A stretch of 64,000 nt of DNA, from assembly GCA_037013685.1 (NCBI GenBank), contig CM072899.1, positions 9,280,479 through 9,344,478 of the forward strand, given 5' to 3'. Of this stretch, positions 1-45,084 are shown piece by piece. Under the pieces are notes generated by a model. It saw nothing but the letters and a program-made list of their open reading frames with translations, was not told the origin of the DNA and ran no database searches. The translations under genes were made by a program, and so were the position numbers. Numbering within the stretch: the first letter of the stretch is position 1; each line of letters starts with the position of its first letter. This DNA is from Acridotheres tristis (Eukaryota > Chordata > Aves > Passeriformes > Sturnidae).

Positions 1-1432
1 TGGAGTAAAAGATGAAACTGGGTCACTTTACCTCAGTAACAGGTTCTAAGAGATTTTTTAAAAGTAGAAGGTGAGTGTACATTGTCAGCTGAGCCCATTA
101 AAACACAGAAACCCAAGAATTTTAAAGGCAGCAAGTCTGCTTAAACCCACTTCAGAATGTATCAGCATGGTTTCAGCTTTATAGCCAGTGTCCCGTAACA
201 ATAGCATCTTTATTCTCACACAATTCTTACTCCTGAAAGCACGTGGGAAACTGAAGCCAGAGCAGGACCTGCTGAGGGAGCGGCAGATGAAGCTCACAGA
301 ACACAAAAGATGGTACTAAAACAAGGATGCCACGCTGACACCTCACCCTGAACTAGTTTTAGTTCATTCAGCTGGTTGGCTTTTTTCCTACTCTTTTACA
401 GGCAGAAGGAAGTAGCACAGGAGGAGAACAACATGGGCTATTACCACTTTTATACAATATTTGAAAATAAAATAATGATGATAAACTAATCATTAGCAGA
501 CTGCCTCAGCTGTGGCCAGTCCCAATATCTGGCAGAAGGTCACGTGGTAGACAGAAAATGGTCTGAGAGGTAAAAGACAAATTGCTTCTATTAAACTCTG
601 CTTGAAAAGTGATGGAAAAAGGAAGGAAACAGATCTATTACTCCTCCAAATTCACCCAAGTGCTTTCAACACAACTTCATACTTCTCACTGCCCTCAGCA
701 CTGCTTTGAATCTCTCCTCATGCCACCCCTCTGCCATTACCCAAGCAGTGACCCAACCATGTATGTGGAGATCGGCATGAGGAAAGGGGTGGCGTGTGTC
801 TGTGTGTGCCTTCCTGCTGGTGGTGTGCACGACCAGAACCTGACTCCAGAGCAGCAGAGCCAGTGCCCTACACAGCCCCAGTCAGGAGAACCTCCCAGCC
901 ATCACTGGCACTGTAATACCACACTTGGCAGTTCAGTGTACTACTTCATGTTTTGGACCATGTTCAAACATGCTTGAAGACTTTCCCTTTACCAAACCTT
1001 CTCATGGTAACCATGATAAAGGTGCTTCGTCAATGCCTTAGGCATTGCCACTGCCAGAGTCTGGTAAACCAGAAAAGCTGGATTTGTTGCACAGTCCCTG
1101 TTTCTCAAATGTGAAGCTACAGAGCCTGTGAGCTTTCCTTCAGAACAGGAGTGGACTGAGTACCACTCGTGTCCAAAAAGAATGAAGGTTCAGCAAAAAA
1201 AGACCTGGATTAGACTTACATTGCCTGGGCAGGACCTTACAATCCCAGATCTCAAAAGGGAACTGGTGGAAGAGCAACAACTGCTTAAGTTTGTTTAGCA
1301 ATTATGAAAGAGAACAATGCCAAGAGACTCAAATGAATCCATCTCACTGCATATATTTTTATGGATGTGCTCCCTGGGAAGTTTGGTCCTTCCCTGTCGA
1401 AGGGAAGGCTTGCTTGGAAGGGTAACACTCAC
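1..1432 (-). other. SETD5: Partial SETD5 intron at left edge
   Basis: Intron after coding exon 19. No exon, RNA gene or clear repeat was recognised; short open frames here have no family resemblance. Confidence 0.75.
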
Positions 1433-32755
<31,323 letters not shown>

Positions 32756-32859
32756 GACGCCCGTCGGGGATCACGGAGTCCAGAGGGCAGCGACTGGCCG
32801 CTCCGAGGGCGGAGAGGAGCCGCAGAGCCTCGGCCAACACGTCACGGACATGGGGAAAC
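32756..32859 (-). other. SETD5: SETD5 5'UTR part of the start-codon exon
   Basis: This GC-rich stretch directly precedes the start codon. The upstream limit is set by a plausible acceptor (TGCTTTGTTTCTACCCCGGTAG read on the minus strand, AG at 32861-32860). It contains the in-frame stop at 32771-32773. The acceptor is an inference; a transcript starting at the GC-rich patch at 33.4-33.7 kb could extend or replace this boundary. Confidence 0.5.
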
Positions 32860-33369
32860 CTACCGGGGTAGAAACAAAGCATTGCATCTCCGTTACAGGA
32901 TGAGGTCTCCCTGGATGCCTCTAAAGAAGGCTTTCACAGCAAAGAAAAGCAGAAATAGATTTCCATCAGTGACATGCCACATCATTTTTACTTAATTTTC
33001 ATATGTAGGGCCATGAAAGAGGTAGATGGTAGTAGTTTGGTGGGGAGGTTGGGGGTTTTTTACAGTGTTGGACTGACATGTAATGAGCTGCTTTGCCTTA
33101 AAGTGATAATAATAGCTCCCCCCATTCCCCAAGTAAATTTAGGACTAATTATCAGATAAGTAATCTATTAAGTCCTTTTGCATATAAGCAGCAGCTGTCA
33201 CCTCTCACCCACAGCCCTCCAACAGCATTTCCTAACTCTTTCTCCAAACAAGCTGCAGGCAAAATCCCATCTCTGTGGACAACTAGACAATGCCAGGGTG
33301 GACCGAGCTGAGACTCTCCCTGGAGATCAGCCTGTATGTGCATTCACTAGGCCTACAGCACAGGTGAGT

Positions 33370-33700
33370 GTGAGCGGCAGAGCAGCTGCTCCCACACCAC
33401 CGATGGCTCCCCTGGCCACGAGGCCCATCCTGGACTCTGCACGGGCGGCTCAGGGAGCCCTGACACAGCGGGCCTGACTGTCCCTGACACCTCCCCACGG
33501 CAGAGCCACGTCAGACGGCCGGGCGCGGGGAATGCGGCGGGAGCATTGGCTGTGTGCATTGGCTGTGTGCGGGGAGCCGGGTGAGTCACGGCGGCCCCGG
33601 GGCGCAGCCGCCGCCGTGCCGGGGAAGCCCGGGCTCCACCTTCCCTGCTGACCACAGCGCTCTGCCACGGCCGCCACAGAAATCGCCCATAAACGCGGCC
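33370..33700 (-). promoter_or_regulatory. SETD5: GC-rich candidate internal promoter of SETD5
   Basis: A compact GC- and CpG-rich patch about 0.5-0.9 kb upstream of the start-codon exon, in otherwise AT-rich sequence. It contains a perfect 13-bp tandem duplication (33543-33568), each copy carrying ATTGG, so two CCAAT boxes on the minus strand. It also has a TGAGTCA AP-1-type site near 33581 and a CACGTCAG CRE-like site near 33507. The CCAAT orientation fits transcription towards SETD5. Possible donors (AG|GTGTCA near 33492, AG|GTGGAG near 33630) are weak. Confidence 0.4.
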
Positions 33701-36700
33701 TTCCTAGGGTCGGATGGCGGCCGGAGGTGAAACGGGATCAGCTCCTCGTTATGTAAATAGCCTCGATAACACAGATGAGCATAAAGGAGCTATTATTCTA
33801 CACAGCTCGAGAGACCATTCCCCCCCGCCCCCAACACAGAGAGAAGCTGCATTTCTGCACGCGGCAAAGGTAGCTCCAAAACCAAAGAAAAATGGTGACA
33901 AGCACCCTCTCTGCACGTTAGAGTTTAAGGGCAGTCTCGAATACTTTCCACTGCCTTTCCCTGGCTCCAGCAGCACAGACAAGCCAGCCTGCTGTCACAT
34001 GCTCCCCGGCATCTCGGGGCCCTGCCAGCAAACCCTCCTGGGCTACAGAGGCCGTGAGCCAAGTTTTCCTGTGGGTAGTGAATTTCTCACAGGGAACTGC
34101 CTTTGAACACCACAGTCCAGCTATTGTTTAATACACAAAACCCCCAGAAAGACAAAAACACACACTCACTATAAGGGCAAACGAAGAGTGAGAGTCAGAA
34201 AGTTTAAATGCTACATGCTATATTGCCTTTTCCTGTCTTAAAAGGCAGGCCACTTCTCTTGGTGCAATGAAATACTTTCCTTCTTCAGCATACATCCCTA
34301 TGGAAAATCAGACAGTATGACAGGCATACAGTGAATTACAGAAGTAGCACATAAAGATTTCCAAGTGGTCTGTGGCAATTCCCTGTTATGCCCCAAAGCA
34401 ATGGTTTCACGGGGAGGTGGGAGATGAAAAAGGAAACAGGCAGGACTAAGCTCACAAATAGTTCCAACCCAAGACAGCCCAGTGTCCTTGAGTGTGTCTT
34501 CTGGAAAAAAAAAAATAAAAGAAAAATAAAAGAAAAATAAAAGGACCTTCCAGAAGTGTCTCATTTACCCTTTCTCATGCTTGTGACAAGAGTTGTGATG
34601 TCTACACTGACACAAGATGAGACAAATTGCTCCTAAAATACAGGTAAAAGCTACAGACATCAATCCCTGCTTCAATCGAGTCATGTAAAACTCTAGCAGA
34701 AGGTTAAAAGAAGTAAGACAAGTTTCTCAGTGTCTGAAGCACCCTTCCCTTTAAGGGACATGGAAAACTCTTCCTCTCCTCACGCCCAGTAATTTTTCTA
34801 AATACTTGTTTAGATGTTTTTCCCTCTATTGATCTCATGCCTTTGCCAATGACCATACTCAGCTGGCAGCAGCCCGACATTTCATCAGGACAAATTCCAG
34901 CCTCCCGCCTGCCTGTGACTCAGCAAAACTGGAGGATTTCAGGTGCAGCTTCTTGACTAGAGAGTCACAGGATACCTGGTCAGTCCAGGAGTAACTGGGA
35001 AAAGTTTTCACCCACTTCTCATAGGAAACCCTCTTTCTATCAGCACTGTACAAACGCTGCTGCACTGATAGCTCTCATTTTTGGGAAGATTACTGGAGAA
35101 ACATGAACTAGAAAACCAGAAGGTTAAACAAGGCAAATTCCAGTTCACTTTTGCATTGACCCAGCAATACTTGCCCAACTATCACCCATGCTCAGATTTT
35201 ACAGTTTGGTGCTGCTATTTTATGTGTACTTTCAACTCTGACAATGTGATAATTGAAAATGAATTGCTGAGATCAACTTCAAGTGCTGTCCAAGACCACA
35301 TCACGTTCAGGCTACATTACAGTCTGGACTCCATGAAGCTCGTCCTGCTAACATGCAAAACATAATCCTGACAGAAAATGCTGGGGTTGAGATCTAAATG
35401 TTCACCTATCAAACTGGCCAATTTCCTGTATATTCAATCCTCAGGGTCCTTCCTACTTCTATCCCAAAAATACAGCTGTATGGGAAAAAAAAAAAAGAAA
35501 TCACACCCAGTTCTCTCTGCTGCCAGTGGAATACGTTTTGTTAAAATTCAAAGTCTTAATTCAAATCTAACGAGCTTCAGACCAGAGCACAAATCTGTCT
35601 CCCTTACAACACAGTTCTTCTTGAAATCCAATGGAAATGGGAATTTTGATGGCCTATTAGGTAGATAATATTTAGCTCGTTTTGAAAATGCAGCATTTTA
35701 AGATTTTTTTTTTCCCCCCCTACATTTGGCACCTACACACTAGTCTCCTTAACCAGTCATACCGGTATAAAGATACCTGGTCTTCCCCAACATCATCAGA
35801 ACAGCCCACACGAGCATCCACCCACACAGCCACCCCAGTTGGGATATCCAGCTCTCAGCACAGGTCACACGCCAAGGGACTGACCCATTGTGAGTGGCTG
35901 TCTTGGCTACACTGTGAATATATGCTATTCAGTTATTTCAGGTAACATCCTGTACTGACAGAAAGGACTGTAATAAATCTAAGCTGGCCAAGTGAAGGTT
36001 AAGCAACACCTGCTCCTGTAACAATGAATTTAATTTTTAGAACTCTGTTTAGGATGCAAGGGCTGCAGCGTTGCATTGGCTCACTTCCACACCCTGTGCC
36101 ATCCATGTACAAATAAAGCAGATGCAGAAAATTTACTGCTGGAAACTCTATTACTTGTGATATTAAAAGTCTGTACTAACAGGGACAATCAAGCACGGTG
36201 AGTCAAAGAGCTCACCAGAGCTTCCTCCTTCAAGATGTGGTCGTTCCTGTTTTCACTCGTGTCCCAGTCATACAGACACCTCTGGGCACCCATAGTGCGC
36301 AACACTTGGTGACAGACTCTACAAAGTATTTGTGAGCGTCATGAAAAATTCACCTGCAGACAAAAAACCCCAGGCACAGCCTCACAGACTGCATATGCTA
36401 CCTAAATTCAGACTCCATCACCCTTTGGTGTGCTCAGGTGATGCTGTACAATCTCAGGGGGGACAGAACGTGTCCCTTGCACCCTCCCACGGTCACAGAT
36501 TCAAGGGCAAAGCAGTTACCAAAGAGGGGGTGGACAGAGATTCATCCCGTTCCTCTGCAGAGTCAGTGTATATCTGTGAGTCTGTGTCCACAGAGAGCCT
36601 GAAAAAATTTACCATTGTGCATCCAGTGTCTCAAGCATGGCCAAGAAAGATAAAAAAGGTAACACTGGTACAAACGTACCGTGGACAACCTGACAAAAGC

Positions 36701-37774
36701 TTTTTCTGAATATGCAAAACTTCAACACGTGAGCCAGGGCAGGGAGAACAGGGAAATCACCTCCATGTGCACTGATAGTGACCACTTCTTGTTCGCAGAT
36801 AGTAAAGGACAGAAAAATGCTTCCTTTACCTCTCCCTACAATTCCAACAACTCCAGTTACTGAACTCCCAAACTGGAAACAGATTCCAGGCTTTTGACAA
36901 CCCAGAATTACTAATGTCTGAACAATAACCACCATCATCTTCTCTATGCTCAGCAATGGGCCTCTAAGTCACCTACAAAGGATGAAGCTCCATGTATGAG
37001 TTGCACATCTTTAAGCTCCCACGTCATTACCAGTCATATCAAATTCAGAGCACTTTTTTCTCCTGCACCTCATACTGCCACAGGCCAGTCCACAGCTGGT
37101 GGAAAACTGGTAATAGCAGCTCTGCCATGCAGTCTTCTTTGGCATCCTCTCCACCAGCCTCATTTGGGACAGAAACAGCAAGGTCTGATGAGTTCATACT
37201 TAGACTGTCATCTGCACTAGTGGCAAATCACTCAGCATGTGGAGCAATGTAACAAGTGTTAACATCTTAGATCTTCTTCATTCATCTTTTCCCTTGGAAA
37301 TTTCAGAACAATCAAAATCTATGGGACATCTAATGTAAACAGGAACAGCTTCCATTACCATGCTGAAAACGTCCTCTCATCAGCCAGTGCCACTCAAATA
37401 TGAGCACAGTCCACCTGAGTCCAATCAGGCACTGCCTGTACCCACACAAACCTCATGTCAAGGTCAGATCCTCACAGAAGGGAAAGCACCTTTAGAGCAA
37501 ACACAATCAGAGCAAGGTTTTCTGTGTTTAACAGGTCAAAAATGCATCAACTTCCCTGAATTTCAGACATGTTGTTCTATTAAGACCTCTACACAGAAAC
37601 AGTGACAGAGCAGATAAATCCTTAAATCATTTAGCTCCAACTTACTGTGAAACAGATTGCTAAAAGTACTTGCATTGTGCCTCAATCTACCAATACAAAT
37701 GCTTAGCTCTGCTCTGAAAACAAGCTGGGTTCACTAAGCAGCAAGGAAACAACTGTGCCAGTTTTAAAGAATGA

Positions 37775-37850
37775 AATATTGATATAATATATTATCATTA
37801 TTGATATAAGACCTTATTGATATAAGATATTATCATTAGATCCATATATC
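37775..37850. repeat. AT-rich imperfect tandem repeat
   Basis: Three imperfect copies of a TATTGATATAAGA-like unit with interspersed ATATTATCATTA. No coding or regulatory role is evident. Confidence 0.7.
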
Positions 37851-40800
37851 ATCTGCTAGTGGGCTGACAAAGCAAGACAGCAATTCTATCCCACGGGGTC
37901 TGGAAGAACTCAGTCCTGGTGTACCACAGAAAGGATCAAAGTAACAGGCAAGACTGGTATTCATTACTAGCTATGCATACCATGATAACCAAATTTTTGA
38001 CAAGTATAGCGCAGTGGTTAAAGATTTATCTGTCTTAGGCCTTTCTCAAAACTGTCTCCTGGTTTATATGTTTGCAGCCATATGCAAAAAGAAATGCTTG
38101 TATGTACACATTTGGTTCAGGGTTCATTTTGCTCTCTGGGATCTAGAGAACCTTGACAAAACACCAACAAGCTCTTAGAACAAGAATAACAGCATTTTAA
38201 AATTGTAAAGTGTCAAAAAGCAACAGCCCAGTGAGACCTGTTCCTGCTCACCACACTCACTGGAGTCAAAGATCAGGGAATGGCAAGACTACTGCTTTCA
38301 GTGATTTAAAACACTTTTGGTATCCATAGGTCTATGCATCAGCCAAGTTGTTCCATACAAGATATGAAATCATATTAACAATTCCCATTATTCTTGAAGT
38401 GCTCTATGAAAGCACTACAAACTACCTCAACACGTTTATGAATACACCTACTTAGCTAACGTCAGCATGATAAAGTTGTTCAGTGAAGGCTAAGTAAGCC
38501 ATTATTAAAACTGAACTATAAAAAAGTTAAACTGATTTTGATAAAATCTAGAAACAGATGGAAAGTAAGTAAATTTAATTTTAAAAATTAAACTAGGTTT
38601 AAGCCATATTAAGGCAATTTTCGCCATATCCATCCACAGGATTTCATCATTTCATCTCATGAAGAAAACACCAATTTTAGTTAAACTCCTCTGTGAACTA
38701 CACCTTAAGGGACTACAAATGATGAGAGAGCAACTGAGAGAAATTAAACTATCAAGCAGAGGATTTACAAAATGCATAGTTCAAGTACTTTCAGCAACTG
38801 ACCCAAGACCGTAGAAATTACTCTGAAAAGCAAAAAGAATAACCTCAAAACTTTGCTGCTGCTTCAGCAGTCAAGACATTAGGTAAACCAAAAAATCCTG
38901 TTTTTCTTTTGAAATCTTTAAAGATTTCAGATACTATGCTAAAAAACAGACGAGAAATTTAACAAGAGATAAAAAAGGGGCAGGTAAGACTTTGTCTCCA
39001 GAAATACCTTCTCCTGGACAATTCAATCACATCCTTGATAGTTCAATACGCTCCAGAGGTGAAGATGTCACACAAGAGTTTGTTTGGACTTTCTTTTTGC
39101 ATCACAGAACCTTACTGGAAAGTTTACTTTCTCTTGATTTTAAATTGATTGAAGAATCATATATAAAGATAATTCCATAAAAATGCCACATTAGAAAGCA
39201 GAAGCAAATTATAGAGTGGCAGTGATCCATGGCAGACCAAATTATTCTGAGGTATGTTTATGTAGAAGTGGAAGGCACATGCCAGAGAACTTTGCCTGCA
39301 CCCCACACTGATGAGAAGGGACCTGTCAGCATTTGCATGGTCTGCACACACAGTGTGCTGAGCAGGTGACACAGATGATGTTTTAAAGGAATGACAACAA
39401 TGTCATACAAAAAGGACTGTCCCAACCAAGAACGTCATATTAAAGTCCACATATCTTTAAGGGTTAAACAGAGGAAGTCTTCAAGAAAACATCACAACAC
39501 TATGAAAATCTGAAATCATCAAAATAAAATTAAAAGATCTTTAGTGGAGGAATTCAGAAATATCCCATAGACTCAAAAAGAACCCCTTTCTATGCTAAAA
39601 ACATTGCTTTACAGTGGCTCTATCTCACAGCATTCCAAGTTGCTGGTGAAGGTGACAAATTCTTCTAACACTGAAGCATTTTAAATTATTTTTTAAAATT
39701 TAGTATATTTTATTATATTTATTACATTTTAATTTTGCAAATACTGTTCTCTACTATTTTCTGGAAATTACATAGTAATACGTGAGGAAAAAAAGGATTA
39801 CGTGTAAGGCACCACACTTCAAGATACAAAAATTACTGAAGTACATGAAATAGAAAAGAGGAAATATATCCTTTTTCTCTTCCAGTTCCACGAACTTTTG
39901 ATTTTGTAACAGTAATGGGGCAAAACTATTCTGCAGTGCAGAGAACACATCCTAATTGCTATGCTGGTCCTATACTGTGAGGTTGCTGCTGTCTTTTCCC
40001 ATGAGGTTAAGGAGAACAGTCAAATGTCTGTATGTCACAAAAATGCAAACAAAAAGGTTCAGAACAGATACTCTGAGATTAAGAGTTTGACAACCAACCT
40101 CCAGTGAATCCAGCTGTGGCAGCTGATGTTACTGCTGCGACTGTCTCCTCTAAGTCTTTGCCAAAACAGGTGGCAGGAAGGAAACACTGCCATGTCTCAT
40201 CAATTGCAGTTGATGCCAAGAAGACTGGACTAAAAGCAGGAACAGGTAAAATATATATTCCCTTTTAGGGGCAATACATTTCTGCAATGGGGCTGATAAC
40301 TAGGAACAGTAATACTGGAATCACCACTGCTCGGCCCACCACACCTTGTCCATATATATCCCCATGTTTTCAGGTTTTAAGAGACCTGCTTACGCCAGAA
40401 AATGGCTACGGATCAGGTAAGATTAATTTAAATAATGTAAATAACATTGGTTTAATCTTAGCAGACCAAAGTGCTTCCTTGTTTTAACTTTTGTTGCTTG
40501 TGGATGTTAGCATTCACATGAATGGTTTTATCCATGCAACAATTAAATTTTCCTAAGTAGACAAACCTTAAATTTAAAAGCTTGTCAGACAATCCCCCCC
40601 AAAAAAGAAAGAACCTTTAGACCTTGAAATTGCGTTTTGAAGGTATTTCAGAGAGAAAAGCCTGTGCCACATGCAAGGTCAGAGGGAAACTCAGCAATAA
40701 AGGGCAATAACTAGGATCAAATCCAAAGCCAGAGAATTACAGTTCCCATGAGAATTCAGACAGTCCAGAGTCACGGGAAGTCGCTGAATATAGAAGGGGA

Positions 40801-40979
40801 ATCAGCAGAATTTACTGGCACAGAGCAGTATCCCGAACTTACAACCAGTGGAAGGCTAACCACTAACAAGTTGCCAAGAGTAGGACTGCAACCTCCAGTC
40901 CTAGTATCGGAAAAAAGATTTCTGCATAATCCCACTAAATACTCTGTGCCTGTGCCTCGAGGTCTGGCTGTACGTCCTT

Positions 40980-41300
40980 TATACATCTATTTAAGGCCCC
41001 CACGTGACGAGGCTGCTTGCCCGGCCACTCCCCGCCGGGGCAAACAACCCAGCTTCAGAGGCCACTCCGGCAGCGCTCCCAGGGCAGACGTTGCATCAGC
41101 CAGGTGTGCAGGAAGCGGCGGAGAAAAAGCAGCTGCTGACGAGGGGGCTCTCGGACGGAGGCCGCTTCAGGAATCCCATGGAAAGGACGACAGGAAGGAG
41201 AGAGACGCTCCGCACACAGAACAAGCTTCATCGGCTTCAGAAAGCCTTTGTGCTGGGGCTCCGGACCTGGCCTTTCTCCCAGAGATGATGCAACACTAAG
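40980..41300 (+). promoter_or_regulatory. TATA/E-box patch, possible promoter or old LTR remnant
   Basis: CTATTTAAGG (about 40987) is followed about 15 bp later by CACGTGACG (E-box/CRE-like, from about 41002), and then by about 300 bp of locally GC-rich sequence. This order resembles a TATA promoter or a retroviral LTR R/U5 start on the plus strand, but I see no partner LTR, tRNA primer site or coding region. Confidence 0.2.
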
Positions 41301-41489
41301 GAACAAGGTCTGTGCCAGAGAAAACTATTCACAGGCTATGCAGATGGCAAGGCAGCCAAAGGCTCTCGGATCAAAACATGCCAGAGCCCCCCAGGCTCGG
41401 CAAGCTCCCCTAGGCCTTCCTTCGTGCCCTCAGGATTCTCCATTTCACACTGCAGCCTCGCTCCTAGCACGGCCCCGGCTTAAGGCAGA

Positions 41490-41577
41490 ATGAAGGACTT
41501 TACAATGGCGAGAAAGAAGAAAAAAGAAAAAAAAAATAGAAAAGAAAAAAAAAAGGGAAGAAGAAAAAAAAAGGTGT
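41490..41577 (+). repeat. Polypurine A/G-rich tract
   Basis: About 85 bp of almost pure A and G (GAAAGAAGAAAAAAG-type) on the plus strand. Low-complexity DNA; the open reading frame across it (41490-41894) is Lys-rich only because of composition. Confidence 0.8.
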
Positions 41578-44500
41578 TTCAAAGTCCTGCAAAAATCACA
41601 GCTCGTTCTCTGATCTGTTGGGAGGGAAGAGATGGGGAAGAGACTGAGCTCAAAGCCTCCCGTCTCCCACACAGGGATCCTCCCATCGCCGTGGCTTGCC
41701 AGCGCACGCCTGAGCTCCCCAAACACGTAGGGCAGCTCTGCGCTCGCCAGCAGCCTCGGCCTGCTCTCACACATCAGGAAACCACGCAGGGACTGCCCGG
41801 GCAGCCATGGCAACATCACACAGTGTGGCAATTATGGAGCCGCAGCTCCCACGCGAAGATTCAGCCCTGCTTTCCATTACAGGGCTCGTTTTGACCCTTC
41901 CCCCCCTGCCCAAACCATCACCCAGTGCTATTCCAGCTCCAACCTGGCCTCTGTGGTTTGTGGCTGGCAAGTTTTGCAGCCTTGCACCTGGGCTCGAGAT
42001 CATGCAAATACATTTTTCTCCGTGTTGTAAGGAAGTTACTCCAGGCTTGTGTAATGCTCTTGAGCTGCATTCCACAAACACTGGTCTGTCCGATGTGCCT
42101 CGAGTGAGAAATCAGGTGACAAAAGCACCTACAAGAGTCAGATCCATTACTGAGCTACATAATCACTGCTATGCTTTAAAATAAATGAGTTTTACAGGAT
42201 TTTGGCAATATTCCCGTGTTATTGACAGGTTTCAAGGCTCAGCCTGCTTCACTCTCCCACCACATCCCCTTCTCAGGGACATCTTTCTAGCCGACATCAC
42301 AAACTGTAGCACTAGCCCAGGACCTGATGCCCAGTTGCACTCTTGGTCATGTAAGATGGTTCTGGGACCCCTAGCAAATTCACACACTTCTGGCAGATGT
42401 GCTTTTCCCAGCACAAAACCTGTTAGAGAGCAGACTGAGTCAGTAGGACAGTGGTGGAAAGCAATTATGAGGCCCAAAGGCAGCATCAGTCAAAACCCCT
42501 TAGCTCCCCTTCTGGCGCTTCCAACCACTCAGTGATGCTGAACAATGTCCAAGAGATATTCTTTATCGTGTTTCACTTTTCTGGATGAGTTGCATCTCAC
42601 ATTATATGGTATTTTGGCACTGGTAAGATATGCACTGATCCCAAAATGCAGGTGGACCTGGCATGCCTCAGCTCTGCATGTTGGATCCTCCACATACAGT
42701 GGATGTTCACCTAGTAGTCAGATTTACAGAGTAAGACAGCTGCCAGCAATATATTGGGCCAACCAGACCTAAGGAATATAAAGTTTTACAAGTTATTTCA
42801 GTAAGTTTTACAAAAAACTTAAAATATAATCACAGACTTGCTCTTACAATCACAGAGAAAAAGGTGTAATGCTTATTCAGGAAACTCCCAAATATCTACT
42901 TCCTAAATGCTGGCAAGAAATGCAAAGCTTGGTGAGACAGTGCTGAGAGCCATGATCCCTTTTTTGAATAGCCCATTTTTTTATTAACAAGATAAAAAGC
43001 AGATAATCCAGTTGAACACATTTTCAAAGTAAATGCAGATGACCAAAAATTAGCAGTAAAACACCTGCTATCAGTGACTGAAAAAAGACAAAAATCACTT
43101 AAACCTGATTTATTTCTGATGACTTGCACATAAATTAGTAATTTCTTCCTTTGAGAAGAGCACAGCACACCATCAACCACCTTAACTGCTTGTGGGTGGT
43201 AACACAGGAGCATTGACATCAAACAGTTGGCCAAGAGTGCTCACATAGAGCTCACACGAAAGCAATGCTGAGTGAGTGGTTCTGTAACACATCTTTGTAA
43301 TGCTATCTGCTACCTCCATCTTTTTTTAATGTTGAATTACGAGCAGAGTAATACATTCAGGATATTTTTCATGATTATCATAAATGCAACTAAGCACATG
43401 TATGTAGAGCCACACAATGAAGGAAAGAAGTGGAAGTGCAAGAAGCTGCCCAGGCTGAACAGACTGACAGGCCTCCTCCAGCAGGCCCTCTCCATCAGCC
43501 TCAGCTGTGGAGAGGGGGACAATGACACAGCTGAGAGGGAAGGCAAGGAAGGAGATTTCCCTACTTCTAAACTAAGCTCACAACCTCTTTTGTGTGCAGC
43601 ACTTCCTGCAAGCCGCTCCTGCAGGTTAAGGCAGACAGGGCTGTCTGGACAAGGTGAGTAGCAGGGGTTGCTGCACTTGATCTCGAAGCTGGAGGTCTTT
43701 GCTTTGTGCTGGGTAGTGCCCCAACATGTTCCTGCAGTTTGGTATCCCTCTAGCCCTAAGCAAGGAAACTTCCAGCTGCCAGACAACTTCTTTCCCACTT
43801 CAGAAACGGCACAATTATGTGACAAATTGATAAAAAATGTTCAGAAAATGTTCAGCTGCCTTTTCTTCCATAGGACATAGAAGCATTTTCTTACTGCACA
43901 GTTGCAGAGGTAACAGCAATGGGGCTCCTCCCTGACTGGACCTGGAGGAGGAAGAGAGGAGAGGCAGGAATGCAGCCACACAGGAGAAAAGAGCAGCCCA
44001 GGTAGCTAAACGTCCTCCTCTGCACAGACAAGGACGAGCATGCACTCAGGCAGAACCAACCGGGAGAGCTCCACCTGCACAAAGCAGCAGATTTTGAGAG
44101 CTACCAGAAGGGAATTTAAGAGCTCTGCATGTCTGCAAAGGCATCTGGAACAAGGTAATCTGTGGAAATACAGAAACTTGGCAGCTGTCAAGGGAGTGGT
44201 GGAATGCACAACTGCAAATAAAAAGTAGAAGCATGATCTGGAGCCATTACCAAACTGAGTCACTCAATTCCCCAGGTGAATTTACAAAGTGATGGACAGG
44301 TAGAATTGCTAAAGTACTCTCATTTGGATAGCACGAAAACCAGCAAACAAGTGCCATTAGAACACCGATTCTTACAATTATTTGTTTCAAACACAAATAA
44401 ACTTTCTGAACAAGTACAGTTAACTTGAGAGATAGAGAATATCCTACATTCATTTAAGAATGAAACCTACCAGGAGAGTCTGTGCTTACTTTCAGAGGAA

Positions 44501-45084
44501 TTATAATCATATTGCCATTGTGCAATTTTTTTCATACTGTTTCTAAAAAAGGATGAAAAAGATTTACAGACTTCTGCTGCGGTCAACCGGAATGCAGGAA
44601 TGCTCATCTGAATACAGTGAGTGTACACAGTTACATCAGGGCTTCTCTGCAGGGGCTTTCAGAAAGCCTTAACCATATCTTAAACATCTGAAGCAACATA
44701 GTATGGGAAAGAGCTGTGTTCCAATGATGCACACCACAAAGCATTACATTTCAGAGTTCCCTTCACATCTTATGTGTGTTATGCAAGACAGTATTCTAGC
44801 ACCAGCTTAACTATTTCTCGTCTAAATTAATCTTGATTTCATGATCTTGGCTGTGACTGCAAGTTCATGCGCCTGATCATGGCACAAAATCTTCAAAGAT
44901 TCTTAAACTCCAGTGTCAGGAAAGGCATATTATCCTAATTTTTAAAAATAAACTGCAACATAGGCCTTTCGTAGAAGACTAAGATGAATGTTTGTTCCTT
45001 TCCCCTCGCCTGTAAACAAATCCAATGTTTAATTACTATCATCGCTAAGAAACTGTACTTCAAAATTGAATTTGTCTAACCTCA

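Noticed and set aside
40748..41894. Plus-strand open frames of 183 and 134 codons near 41 kb
   Set aside because: Composition-driven (GC-rich patch, then polypurine tract); no family resemblance.
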